DNA of 64,000 nucleotides, taken from an uncultured Arachnia sp. GTDB lineage: Bacteria > Actinomycetota > Actinomycetes > Propionibacteriales > Propionibacteriaceae. The notes beneath the pieces were generated by a model that saw only the letters and a program-made list of their open reading frames with translations, searched no databases and had not been told where the DNA came from. The position numbers and the translations under genes are program-made. The stretch is taken from positions 1 to 64,000 of the forward strand of contig CANLSH010000003.1 in NCBI GenBank assembly GCA_947493705.1, given 5' to 3'. Below, in pieces: positions 8,245 through 16,844 of the stretch (position 1 is its first letter; the number at the start of each line of letters is the position of its first letter).

Positions 8245-9891
8245 TCAGCGAGTTGAGGACACGTCCACGAACGAGAGCCCGGTCACGGCGAGCGGCTGGA
8301 AGTTCTGCAGCGTCTCCGCGTTCCAGGCCGTCGGTGTCTTCTGGTGGAAGATCGGGTACAGCGGCACGTTCTCCGAGATGACGTCGAAGATCTGGTGCCA
8401 GAGCTCCATCTGCTCATCACCGGATGCCTCGCCGGCCTGGTCAAGGAGATCCTGGACCTGGTTGTAGGACTCAGAGCCCTTCCAGTGCATCCGGGAATCT
8501 GTCCACGTGTCACCGGCGTACCACCAGCGCAGCAGCAGGTCAGCATCGTCGCCGAACACCGACGGGTCACCGGGTGCCACCACAATGTCGAAGGCTTCCG
8601 GGCTGCCGTCGATTGTGGCATAGACGTCGCTGGACTTCTTCTCCTCGTACTGCACCGTCAGTCCGGCCGCTTCAAGAGACTCCTTGATCATCGGACGAGC
8701 AGCTGCGAAGAAGCCGTGATCCGATGCGAGAAGGCGGACAGTTGTGAGGCCCGTCTCCGCGAGCAGGGCCTTTGCCTTGTCAAGATCCTGGGGGGTGTAG
8801 ACCGTGGCGGCCTCCTTGTAGGCGGGGTGTTCCTTCTGAACGAAGGACGTGGCTGGCGTGGCCAGGTCCGACATGCCGACGGAGGTGATCTGGTCGTAGT
8901 CCAAGGCGTACATCATCGCTTGGCGGTTTCTCACGTCGTCCATCGGCGCGGAGCCACAGTTGAACATCATGAACACCAGTCCAAAACCTTGTTCGGCGGC
9001 GACGCTCTTGCTCTCGGCCAGGGTGGAGAGGTCGGCGACCGGTACCGAATCGATGGCTTGGACGGTGTCCGAGGTGAGAGCGTTCGTACGCGTGGAAGCA
9101 TCCGGCAGAATCTGCCACGTCATCGATGGCGCGAGCGCCGGGTGAGGCCCGGTGTAGGCGTCATTGCGCTCGAAGACGACCGTCTGCGTTGCAGCACCGT
9201 TGTCGGTCATCGTGTAGGCACCGGTGCCGATGGGCATCAGATCAAACGCTGACTGGTCGGCCTGGACAGCCGCCATGGGGACCACCTTCACCACGGAGAG
9301 GCGTTCGGCCACCAGCGAGAAGGGGTACTTGAGGTTGACGGTGACGGTGGTGTCATCCTTCTTCTCGACCGAGTCGAGGAACGGCAGGAACGCAGCGTAG
9401 AGCGACTGGTTGGCCTCATCCAGAACGCGATCAAATGAGAACACGACATCGTCGGTGGTGACTGCTTCACCGTTGGTGAAGACGGCGCCATCGCGCAGCG
9501 TGACTTCCCACGTGGTGTCGTCCACCTGCTGGGGCATGTCGGCGCCCAGGGCGGCGTAGACCTCGCGGGTGGCTGGGTGAATCTCGGTGAGACCCTCCAT
9601 GGTGTGCCAGTTGGCGGCGAGGGTGAGAGCGGAGGTGGTGGTCATCGGGTCGTACCCGTTGGTGCCCAACTCATAGGAGATACCAGCTTCGATGGGACTG
9701 TCGCCACCACCGGGGGCGGCGGTTCCGTCAGGGCTGGTTCCACCGTCGGGAGTGGCGGCAGGTGTCTCGGCGTCTGTGGTGCCACAGGCTGCCAGCGTGG
9801 CAGTGATGCCAGCGGCGGCGGTGGAGGCCCCCATCAGCTTCACGAATGACCGGCGGGACAGTCCTGTGCGGGCTTCGTCGGGGAGGTGCAT
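8245..9891 (-). CDS. Extracellular solute-binding lipoprotein (family 5), probable sialic-acid receptor
   Basis: This is a 548-residue membrane-anchored binding protein of the peptide/nickel (SBP_bac_5) family. The N terminus carries a twin-arginine lipoprotein signal: LSRRSFVKLMG, a hydrophobic Ala-rich stretch and the lipobox LAAC, followed by a Thr/Gly/Pro-rich linker. Family motifs include the start of the mature lobe (YELGTNGYDPMTT) and VTLRDGAVFTNGEAVT. The ATG has a strong AAGGAG site. It is the first gene of the nan operon, and its regulator is divergent. Sialic acid as ligand is inferred from context; an oligopeptide cannot be excluded. Confidence 0.88.
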   Translation of the reverse strand: MHLPDEARTGLSRRSFVKLMGASTAAAGITATLAACGTTDAETPAATPDGGTSPDGTAAPGGGDSPIEAGISYELGTNGYDPMTTTSALTLAANWHTMEGLTEIHPATREVYAALGADMPQQVDDTTWEVTLRDGAVFTNGEAVTTDDVVFSFDRVLDEANQSLYAAFLPFLDSVEKKDDTTVTVNLKYPFSLVAERLSVVKVVPMAAVQADQSAFDLMPIGTGAYTMTDNGAATQTVVFERNDAYTGPHPALAPSMTWQILPDASTRTNALTSDTVQAIDSVPVADLSTLAESKSVAAEQGFGLVFMMFNCGSAPMDDVRNRQAMMYALDYDQITSVGMSDLATPATSFVQKEHPAYKEAATVYTPQDLDKAKALLAETGLTTVRLLASDHGFFAAARPMIKESLEAAGLTVQYEEKKSSDVYATIDGSPEAFDIVVAPGDPSVFGDDADLLLRWWYAGDTWTDSRMHWKGSESYNQVQDLLDQAGEASGDEQMELWHQIFDVISENVPLYPIFHQKTPTAWNAETLQNFQPLAVTGLSFVDVSSTR

Positions 9892-9911
9892 CGTTGAACT
9901 CCTTGATTGTT

Positions 9912-9932
9912 CTGACGTCTGATGACTGACGT
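9912..9932. promoter_or_regulatory. Candidate operator: three 7-bp direct repeats
   Basis: CTGACGT, CTGATGA and CTGACGT lie end to end in the divergent region between the binding-protein gene and the GntR-family gene. The location and repeat structure suggest a regulator or promoter element controlling one or both genes. This is inference from position only. Confidence 0.4.
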
Positions 9933-10054
9933 AATCGCTATGCTATGCGAAGAGTAACGTGGTGGCAACAAGTGGGAATGTGTGGTGTGGTCACGATTGG
10001 ATAACGAATACCCGCCACAGGAGATCCCGACGGATAAGAGTAGGGCGTGACAGC

Positions 10055-10795
10055 ATGACATCAGAGGTTGTTCCGGGCATTGGAATCCGTGGCAATGGGT
10101 CCCTCGCGTCCGAAGCCGCACGCGAGATCAAACGGCTCATCCTGGCCAATGGGCTGCGTTCCGGTGACCTTCTCCCCACTGAATCCGAGTTGTGCGAAAA
10201 ATTGGGAGTCTCCCGCTCATCTGTGCGCGAGGCCATCCGTACGCTCCAGACGTTGGACATTGTGGACGTGAAACATGGACGTGGCACATTCGTGGGGAAG
10301 ATGTCCCTGCAACCGCTGGTGGAAACGCTCGCTTTTCGCTCCGTCACCAGCCCGGGTGACGATTTTCGCGCACTGCGCGAGGTTGTTGATGTGCGAGTGA
10401 GTCTGGATCTCAGCTTCGCCGAGCGGATAGTCGCGCACTTTGAAGGAACTCGTCACGAATTGCTGCACCTGCTGGTGGGCGAGATGGTTGCCTCAGCTCG
10501 ACGGGGTGAGCCCTTCGCCGCCGCCGACCGGGAGTTCCACACGCAGCTGTTCAGCGAGTCAGGTTGCGAGATGGTGTCGCAGCTTGTCGCCGCCTTCTGG
10601 GATGTCCATACGGCCGTGCTGCCGCAACTGGCCATTCCCACGCCCTGCGACATCGAGCTGACGGCAAAAGCTCACGGCGACATGTTGGAGGCTGCTGAGG
10701 CGGGCGACGTGGAGGCATATCGGCGCGCCGTGAACGCACACTATGCGCCGTTGCTCCGGGTGCTCGATGCGAGCGCCCCGGACCGTTCGGCCTGA
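10055..10795 (+). CDS. FadR-subfamily GntR transcriptional regulator, probable nan regulator
   Basis: This 246-residue DNA-binding protein has an N-terminal winged helix (residues about 15-80; LLPTESELCEKLGVSRSSVREAIRTL and the HGRGTFV wing, shown in parts) and a C-terminal FCD ligand domain with likely metal or effector residues (DREFH, KAHGDMLEAAEAGD). I placed the start at ATG 10055 (MTSEVV); an upstream GTG at 9959 adds a non-conserved extension. It is transcribed away from the nan operon, so it probably represses it and responds to a sialic-acid intermediate. NanR of enterobacteria belongs to the same subfamily. Confidence 0.88.
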   Translation: MTSEVVPGIGIRGNGSLASEAAREIKRLILANGLRSGDLLPTESELCEKLGVSRSSVREAIRTLQTLDIVDVKHGRGTFVGKMSLQPLVETLAFRSVTSPGDDFRALREVVDVRVSLDLSFAERIVAHFEGTRHELLHLLVGEMVASARRGEPFAAADREFHTQLFSESGCEMVSQLVAAFWDVHTAVLPQLAIPTPCDIELTAKAHGDMLEAAEAGDVEAYRRAVNAHYAPLLRVLDASAPDRSA

Positions 10796-10803
10796 GAAAT
10801 AGT

Positions 10804-10820
10804 GGCTTGGGCCACAAGCC
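10804..10820 (+). terminator. Short hairpin after the GntR gene
   Basis: GGCTTG and CAAGCC form a 6-bp stem with a 5-base loop just after the regulator stop. There is no T-tract, so termination is uncertain. Confidence 0.3.
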
Positions 10821-10869
10821 CTAGGATGGTCTCCGATTACCCTGCAGTCCAGTTTCCAGGAGCACAGAC

Positions 10870-11166
10870 GTGGCGTTGACCGCTGACGACGTATCCCGGC
10901 TCGCCGGGTTGGCGCGCCTTCATCTCAGTGAGGGCGAATGCGCCGCACTGGCGCCCGAACTCGACATCATTCTCTCCTCCGTGGAGCAGGTGTCCGAGGT
11001 GGCTCGCGACGACATCCTGATGATGACCCACGCCCTTCCGCTGGCCAACGTGATGCGGCCGGACGTCGTGACGCCATCCCTGACACCGGAGCAGGCGCTG
11101 GCCGGCGCACCAGCTGAAGAGGACGGCCGGTTCCGCGTCCCCCAAATCCTGGGGGAGGAGGCATGA
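10870..11166 (+). CDS. gatC: Asp/Glu-tRNA amidotransferase subunit C
   Basis: GatC is the small linker subunit of GatCAB, which converts misacylated Glu-tRNA(Gln) or Asp-tRNA(Asn) to the amide form. The 98-residue product has the typical start ([19 protein letters not shown]) and the conserved C-terminal region ([16 protein letters not shown]). GTG start with an AGGAG site eight bases upstream. Its TGA overlaps the gatA ATG, as expected for subunits made in fixed ratio. Confidence 0.95.
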   Translation: MALTADDVSRLAGLARLHLSEGECAALAPELDIILSSVEQVSEVARDDILMMTHALPLANVMRPDVVTPSLTPEQALAGAPAEEDGRFRVPQILGEEA

Positions 11167-12683
11167 CTGACTTCTCACTGCTCACGCGCCCGGCGCATGA
11201 GCTGGCCGAACTGCTCCGCACCGGTGACGTGACCTCCGAGGAACTGACGTTGATGCATCTGTCGCAGATCGAGGCGCTCAACCCAGCTCTCAATGCGTTC
11301 CTTGTGGTGGATGCCGACGGCGCCCTCGCCACTGCCCGCGACGTCGATGCGCGCCTGGCAGCCGGTGAAGAGTTGGGCCCATTGGCCGGGGTGCCCATCG
11401 CCATCAAGGACAACTTCTGCACGCGTGACCTGCCCACCACCTGTGGGTCACGAATGCTGGAGGGATGGGTGCCGCCGTACGACGCCACCATCATCACCCG
11501 GCTGCGTGACGCCGACCTTGTCATCCTGGGCAAGACCAACATGGATGAATTTGCCATGGGCTCCTCCACGGAGACCTCGGCATTCGGGCTCACCCGCAAT
11601 CCGTGGGACACCGACAGGATCCCGGGCGGTTCGGGTGGTGGCTCGTCCGCGGCCGTTGCAGGCTTCCTGGCGCCGCTCGCCGTCGGTTCTGACACGGGTG
11701 GGTCCATTCGCCAACCGGGTGCCGTCACCGGCACCGTTGGCGTCAAGCCCACCTATGGCGGGGTGTCGCGTTACGGGGTGGTGGCCATGGCTTCCAGTCT
11801 TGACCAGCCCGGCCCGGTCGCCCGAACCGTCCTGGATGCCGCTCTGCTGCATGAGGTGATGGCCGGTCATGACCCGATGGATTCCACTTCAATCAACGAG
11901 CCGGTTCCCGCTCTGGCCGAAGCGGCGCGATCCCGCGACGTCTCAGGCATGCGCGTCGGCGTGGTGAAGGAACTGGGCGGCGAGGGTTACGACGAGGCCG
12001 TGGAGGCCAGGTTCCTTGAAGCCGTCGAATTGTTGAAGGAGGCCGGCGCCGAGGTGATCGAGGTGTCCTGCCCCCATTTCACCTACGCCCTCAGCGCCTA
12101 CTACCTCATCCATCCCGCCGAGGTCTCCAGCAATCTGGCCCGTTTCGACGCGATGCGCTACGGTTTGCGGCTCGGCGATGATGGCAGCAACGGCGCCGAG
12201 GCAGTCACAGCCATCACCCGCGGTGAGGGCTTCGGACGTGAGGTGAAGCGCCGCCTCATCATCGGCACGCATGCGCTGTCCAGCGGCTACCACGACCAGT
12301 ACTACGGCTCCGCCCAGAAGGTCCGCACCCTCGTGGCGCAGGATTTCGACGCCGCTTTCGAACAATGCGACGTCCTTGTGTCACCCACCACGCCCACGCC
12401 AGCTTTCAGGATCGGGGAGCGGATGGATGATCCTCTTGCCATGTACAAGGCTGATCTCTGCACCATCCCGTCCAACCTGGCCGGCAACGCGTCGGCGTCC
12501 TTCCCCGTCGGGGTCTCTGCTGAGGGGCTGCCCATCGGGCTGCAGGTGATGGCGCCACCCATGGCAGATGACCGGCTCTATCGAGTGGGCGGCTGGCTGG
12601 AGTCAGTGATGGAACAGGCATGGGGCGGACCTCTGCTGCAGCAGATGGCCCCTCTGGCCGGGACGAAGGCGGTGCACCAGTGA
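11163..12683 (+). CDS. gatA: Glu-tRNA(Gln) amidotransferase subunit A
   Basis: GatA is the amidase that frees ammonia from glutamine. The 506-residue protein carries the amidase-signature triad: Lys82 (VPIAIKDNF), cis-Ser157 in PGGSGGGSS and nucleophile Ser181 in [11 protein letters not shown]. The length is normal. It sits between gatC and gatB with overlapping stop and start codons on both sides. Confidence 0.96.
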   Translation: MTDFSLLTRPAHELAELLRTGDVTSEELTLMHLSQIEALNPALNAFLVVDADGALATARDVDARLAAGEELGPLAGVPIAIKDNFCTRDLPTTCGSRMLEGWVPPYDATIITRLRDADLVILGKTNMDEFAMGSSTETSAFGLTRNPWDTDRIPGGSGGGSSAAVAGFLAPLAVGSDTGGSIRQPGAVTGTVGVKPTYGGVSRYGVVAMASSLDQPGPVARTVLDAALLHEVMAGHDPMDSTSINEPVPALAEAARSRDVSGMRVGVVKELGGEGYDEAVEARFLEAVELLKEAGAEVIEVSCPHFTYALSAYYLIHPAEVSSNLARFDAMRYGLRLGDDGSNGAEAVTAITRGEGFGREVKRRLIIGTHALSSGYHDQYYGSAQKVRTLVAQDFDAAFEQCDVLVSPTTPTPAFRIGERMDDPLAMYKADLCTIPSNLAGNASASFPVGVSAEGLPIGLQVMAPPMADDRLYRVGGWLESVMEQAWGGPLLQQMAPLAGTKAVHQ

Positions 12684-14167
12684 CCGACATGCTCGACTAT
12701 GACGACGTGCTGGAGCACTTCGACCCCGCCATCGGCCTTGAAGTCCATGTTGAGCTCTCAACGGCGTCGAAGATGTTCTGTGGGTGCTCCACAACTTTCG
12801 GCGGGGAACCCAACTCCCAGACCTGTCCGGTGTGCCTCGGTCTGCCCGGGTCACTGCCGGTGGTCAATGCCAAAGCGGTGGAATCGGCCATCCGCATAGG
12901 CCTTGCCCTGAACTGCCAGATCGCCCCCTGGGGTCGCTTCGCCCGCAAGAACTATTTCTACCCGGACATGACGAAGAACTTCCAGACCTCCCAGTACGAC
13001 GAACCCATCGCCCATGACGGGTGGGTGGAGCTCGACGTGGACGGTGAGACGTTCCGCATCGAGATTGAACGTGCCCACATGGAGGAGGACGCCGGGAAGC
13101 TGACACACGTCGGCACCAGTGGCCGGATCCATGGCGCCGAGTACTCACTCATCGATTACAACCGCGCCGGCACGCCGCTCATCGAGATCGTCACCCGGCC
13201 GGTGCTGGGGGCCGGTGCCAAGGCGCCGCAGGTTGCCAAAGCCTATGTCTCCCACCTGCGCGACCTGATGCGCGCGCTCAAAGTCTCCGATGTGCGCATG
13301 GAGCACGGCTCGTTGCGCTGTGACGCCAACATCTCATTGGCGCCCAAGGGGGCCACCGAGCTGGGCATCCGTACCGAGACCAAGAATGTGAACTCGCTGC
13401 GCTCCGTGGAGCGGGCCATCACCACTGAGATGCGCCGGCAGGGGGCCGTTCTCATCGACGGTGGGCGCGTGAAGCAGGAAACGCGTCACTTCGACGAGAC
13501 CACCGGTGGCACACGCTCAGGGCGCTCCAAGGAGAACGAGCAGGACTACCGCTACTTCGCAGAGCCGGATCTGGTGCCGATCGCCCCCAGCAGGGAGTGG
13601 ATCGAGGAGCTGCGGGCCACGTTGCCCGAACCTCCGGTGCAGCGTCGCAGGAGGCTGGCGGGGCAGTGGGGCTTCGATGAACTGGCGATGCGCGACATCG
13701 TCGCAGTCGGTGCCATGGACATGATTGATGAGACGGTCGCCGCCGGTGCAGCGCCGCAGGCTGCCCGCAAGTGGTGGGGTGGCGAACTGGCCCGTCGCGC
13801 CAACGAGACCGGGATTGAGTTGGAGGAGCTGTCGATCTCGCCGCAGGACGTCGCAGAGATTTCCGCTCTCGTGGAGTCGGGGGAGCTGAACGACAAGCTG
13901 GCCCGTCAGGTCATCGAGGGTGTGCTGGCTGGTGAGGGCACAGCCCGTGAGGTGGTGGACACCCGAGGCCTGGTCATCGTCTCGGACGACGGGGCGCTCA
14001 AGGAGGCCGTCGACAAGGCGATCGCGGACAATCCGGATGTGGCAGCCAAGATCCGTGACGGCAAGCACCAGGCCATCGGTGCGCTCATCGGTCCGGTGAT
14101 GAAGGCCATGCGTGGCCAGGCCGATGCCGCCCGCGTTCGTGAGCTGGTTCTGGAGGAGTTGGGCTGA
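12680..14167 (+). CDS. gatB: Asp/Glu-tRNA(Asn/Gln) amidotransferase subunit B
   Basis: GatB is the kinase and tRNA-binding subunit. The 495-residue product shows the GatB cradle motifs [19 protein letters not shown] with its zinc-type cysteines (C-x-C earlier, CPVC), ARKNYFYPD, and the C-terminal YqeY-like tail ([16 protein letters not shown]). I chose GTG 12680, which overlaps the gatA stop (GTGA); ATG 12689 is an alternative. The longer frame from 12620 is an overlap artefact. Confidence 0.95.
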   Translation: MTDMLDYDDVLEHFDPAIGLEVHVELSTASKMFCGCSTTFGGEPNSQTCPVCLGLPGSLPVVNAKAVESAIRIGLALNCQIAPWGRFARKNYFYPDMTKNFQTSQYDEPIAHDGWVELDVDGETFRIEIERAHMEEDAGKLTHVGTSGRIHGAEYSLIDYNRAGTPLIEIVTRPVLGAGAKAPQVAKAYVSHLRDLMRALKVSDVRMEHGSLRCDANISLAPKGATELGIRTETKNVNSLRSVERAITTEMRRQGAVLIDGGRVKQETRHFDETTGGTRSGRSKENEQDYRYFAEPDLVPIAPSREWIEELRATLPEPPVQRRRRLAGQWGFDELAMRDIVAVGAMDMIDETVAAGAAPQAARKWWGGELARRANETGIELEELSISPQDVAEISALVESGELNDKLARQVIEGVLAGEGTAREVVDTRGLVIVSDDGALKEAVDKAIADNPDVAAKIRDGKHQAIGALIGPVMKAMRGQADAARVRELVLEELG

Positions 14168-14185
14168 GCTCTGTCGTCTCCGTGG

Positions 14186-14191
14186 TAGAAC
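14186..14191 (+). promoter_or_regulatory. -10 box of a leaderless promoter
   Basis: TAGAAC followed by six bases and then the ATG at 14198, which has no ribosome binding site. Confidence 0.45.
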
Positions 14192-14197
14192 TCGGAC

Positions 14198-15325
14198 ATG
14201 GAAAATTCGGTTAACACGCCTGTTCGGTACGGCATCGTCGGCACGGGGTACTTCGGTGCGGAGATGGGACGCTACCTCGCCTCCCGTGACGACGCGGCCG
14301 TGACGGTGGTGTACGACCCGGAGAATGCGGCGGCGGTGGCGAATGAATTGGGTGCCCGGGCTGCGGGAAGCGTTGAGGAACTCTGCCGCGCAGATGACGT
14401 GGACGTCGTCGTCGTTGCCTCCCCGAACTGGGCACATCTGGAACCCGTCCTGCTCGCGGCCGAGGCGGGCAAACATGTTTTCTGTGAGAAACCCATTGCG
14501 CTGTCGTATGCGGACTGTGCCGCGATGCTGGAGGCCACCAGTGCAGCCGGAGTGCTGTTCATGGCGGGTCACGTCACAAACTTCATGGCGGGTGTGCGTC
14601 GCACAAAGGAGTTGATCGCGGATGGAACCATCGGGGAGGTCTTGTTCTGTCGGGCGGTGCGGACAGGGTGGGAGGATCCCAAGCCCTCGGTGAGCTGGAA
14701 GAAGAAGCGCGAGCTCTCTGGCGGACACCTCTACCACCACATCCACGAACTTGATCTGGTGCAATCCATCATGGGACCTGCCCGGATCGCGACGATGGTG
14801 GGCGGCAATGTCGCCCACGTCGGCGATGACTTCGGTGACGAGGACGACATGCTCGTGATCACCTTGGAGTTCGACGACAACAGGTTCGCGGCAATGGAGT
14901 ATGGCTCGGCGTTCCGTTGGCCGGAGCACCACGTGCTCATCCAGGGGACCAACGGTGCGATTCGCATCGACATGCGAGATCCGGGCTGCGAGCTGTTGAC
15001 TCCCGAGGGGCATGAGCGTTTCCTGCTGCACCGCACGCAGGAGGAGGACGATGACCGTCGCGCTATCCAGCTGGAGCGTGGAACTGATGGGCCCATCATG
15101 TACGGCAGCCCCCAGGACCGCACACCGTTGTGGCTGACCGGAGTTATTGAGGAGGAGCTGGACTACTTCCAAGGTCTCGTCAATGGCCGGGACCCCCTGC
15201 CGGAATTCGCTGCCCTGACGGACGGCACCGCGGCAACCGCGACCATCGCGACAGCCGACGCGCTGACCCTCTCGCTACGAGAGTCGAGAAAAGTGGCCGT
15301 CGAGGAGATCACCGGTGCCTCGTAA
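14198..15325 (+). CDS. Gfo/Idh/MocA family NAD(P)-dependent oxidoreductase
   Basis: This is a 375-residue sugar or cyclitol dehydrogenase of the Gfo/Idh/MocA family. It has an N-terminal Rossmann fold (YGIVGTGYFGAEMG), the conserved EKP motif (HVFCEKPIAL) whose Lys binds cofactor and substrate, and a GGHLYHHIHELDL motif with a catalytic-type His in the C-terminal domain. The substrate cannot be read from the sequence. It stands alone, with its own apparent promoter, between gatB and a DUF222 gene. Confidence 0.88.
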   Translation: MENSVNTPVRYGIVGTGYFGAEMGRYLASRDDAAVTVVYDPENAAAVANELGARAAGSVEELCRADDVDVVVVASPNWAHLEPVLLAAEAGKHVFCEKPIALSYADCAAMLEATSAAGVLFMAGHVTNFMAGVRRTKELIADGTIGEVLFCRAVRTGWEDPKPSVSWKKKRELSGGHLYHHIHELDLVQSIMGPARIATMVGGNVAHVGDDFGDEDDMLVITLEFDDNRFAAMEYGSAFRWPEHHVLIQGTNGAIRIDMRDPGCELLTPEGHERFLLHRTQEEDDDRRAIQLERGTDGPIMYGSPQDRTPLWLTGVIEEELDYFQGLVNGRDPLPEFAALTDGTAATATIATADALTLSLRESRKVAVEEITGAS

Positions 15326-15390
15326 TTCCGACGCACGAACACTATGCAAGTTTTTCGCTCCCAGCTCTAGATATATCGAACGTGTGAGCG

Positions 15391-15396
15391 TATAAT
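15391..15396 (+). promoter_or_regulatory. Consensus -10 box of a leaderless promoter
   Basis: A perfect TATAAT followed by AGTCTT and then the ATG at 15403. This is the clearest example in the window of a start codon at the transcription start point. Confidence 0.7.
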
Positions 15397-15402
15397 AGTC
15401 TT

Positions 15403-16824
15403 ATGCGAGCGACAGGGAAGGCGGCAGCTGACAGGTTGAGGGCTGCCCTGGTCGCGGGGCGTCAGGCCGCGGCGGATGAGGCATTGGCTATTCATGATTT
15501 GGTGGTGGCTTATGACATTGAGATCGATGATGATCTGATCGATGAGTTGTTGGTCTCCACTGTTCCCGGTGGCGGGGAGGGTACCCCGGAGATTCATGAA
15601 TTTGTGCACCTTGAACTGTGTGGCCTGTTGGGTGTCTCTGCCCGGCATGCACGCTCCCGCATTTTTGAGGTGCTGAATCTGGTCTACCGTCATCCCACGT
15701 TGTGGGCGGCGGTGCAGGGGCTCGGTTTGGAGATGCGTCGAGCTGGGATGGCGGCGGCCAAGTGTTGCCAGCTCTCGCGCGGCGATGCGGATCTGGTGGG
15801 CAGGCAGTGGTTCCACCAGCAGGAAGGACTCAGCTGGAAGGCCGCCTTCGATCTGCTGGACCGGCTGGTCATCGAAGCAGACCCGGCGTTGGCGGCCAAG
15901 AAGCAACAACAAGCCGCCGCCGCCAGGGAGGTGGTGCTCCGGGATCACAGTGAGGGTGCCATCGATGTCACCGCACGGATGGATGCTTTGGATGCGTTGT
16001 ATCTGGATGCGGCGGTGGATCAGCTCGCCGACATCTTGCGCAGTGACGAAGCCAACGCGGAATCCACCAAGCAGGTGCTGCGCGCCAAAGCGCTGGGAAT
16101 TCTGGCGACCCCCGCGCTGGCGTTGGGGTTGCAGCAGCAAGCCCTGAACCCTGACACAACGCGGCAGGCTGAACAGCATCCGTTGCTGGCTGATCCCAGT
16201 CAAGGACCTGAGCCGGAGGATCCTTATGGCGCGGGATCAGCTGTTGGGCCGTTGGTGGATCCGGAGACTGGCCGTGTGAACAGGGATCCGCATCAGTGCA
16301 TCGGCCATGCGTGTGGCCGGATCACGGTGCCGCCGGCGAAGTTGCAGCCCAAATCCAAGGTGTTTCTCCATGTCAATGATGAGGACCTGAACCGCCTCGG
16401 TGGTGCCGCCTTTATTGAGAAGGTCGGCTGGATCTCCTCGCTGACCCTGGAAGACTTGCTGGGCGGCAAGAACGTCACGATTCAACCCGTGATCGATCTG
16501 AATACCATTGCTTCAGAGCAGCAGTACCGGCCATCAGCGCGGATGCGTGAAGCCATCCAGTTGCTGTTTCCCACCGAGGCGTTTCCCTATTCCCACACCC
16601 CGAGCCGCGGCCTGGAGTTGGACCACACGGTGGCGTACCGCACGTCATGCAGGTACCCGCAAACCGGTGTCGGGCTGCTGGAGCCCCTCAGCCACAAAGT
16701 CCATCACGCGAAAACAGTGGCGGCCTGGCGCGCGAAACAACGTGTCCCCGGCGAGATCGTATGGACCAGCCCACTGGGCTTCCAATACATCGTCACCACA
16801 GAACGCACCTACAGACGCGAATAG
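15403..16824 (+). CDS. DUF222-type protein with a degenerate HNH-like C terminus
   Basis: This 473-residue protein resembles the DUF222/13E12 family found in mobile or repeated copies in actinomycete genomes. The N-terminal two thirds is helical and Ala/Leu/Gln-rich. The C terminus keeps an HNH-like outline (LELDHTVAYRTS, then LSHKVHHAKT) but lacks the Cys pairs and the central Asn of active HNH nucleases, so nuclease activity is doubtful. Function unknown. Its wobble bases are less G/C-biased than those of neighbouring housekeeping genes. It converges on the PL8 lyase gene, whose anchor end appears to be missing at this junction. Confidence 0.75.
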   Translation: MRATGKAAADRLRAALVAGRQAAADEALAIHDLVVAYDIEIDDDLIDELLVSTVPGGGEGTPEIHEFVHLELCGLLGVSARHARSRIFEVLNLVYRHPTLWAAVQGLGLEMRRAGMAAAKCCQLSRGDADLVGRQWFHQQEGLSWKAAFDLLDRLVIEADPALAAKKQQQAAAAREVVLRDHSEGAIDVTARMDALDALYLDAAVDQLADILRSDEANAESTKQVLRAKALGILATPALALGLQQQALNPDTTRQAEQHPLLADPSQGPEPEDPYGAGSAVGPLVDPETGRVNRDPHQCIGHACGRITVPPAKLQPKSKVFLHVNDEDLNRLGGAAFIEKVGWISSLTLEDLLGGKNVTIQPVIDLNTIASEQQYRPSARMREAIQLLFPTEAFPYSHTPSRGLELDHTVAYRTSCRYPQTGVGLLEPLSHKVHHAKTVAAWRAKQRVPGEIVWTSPLGFQYIVTTERTYRRE

Positions 16825-16844
16825 CTGTTTTGGTCAACGCCCCA

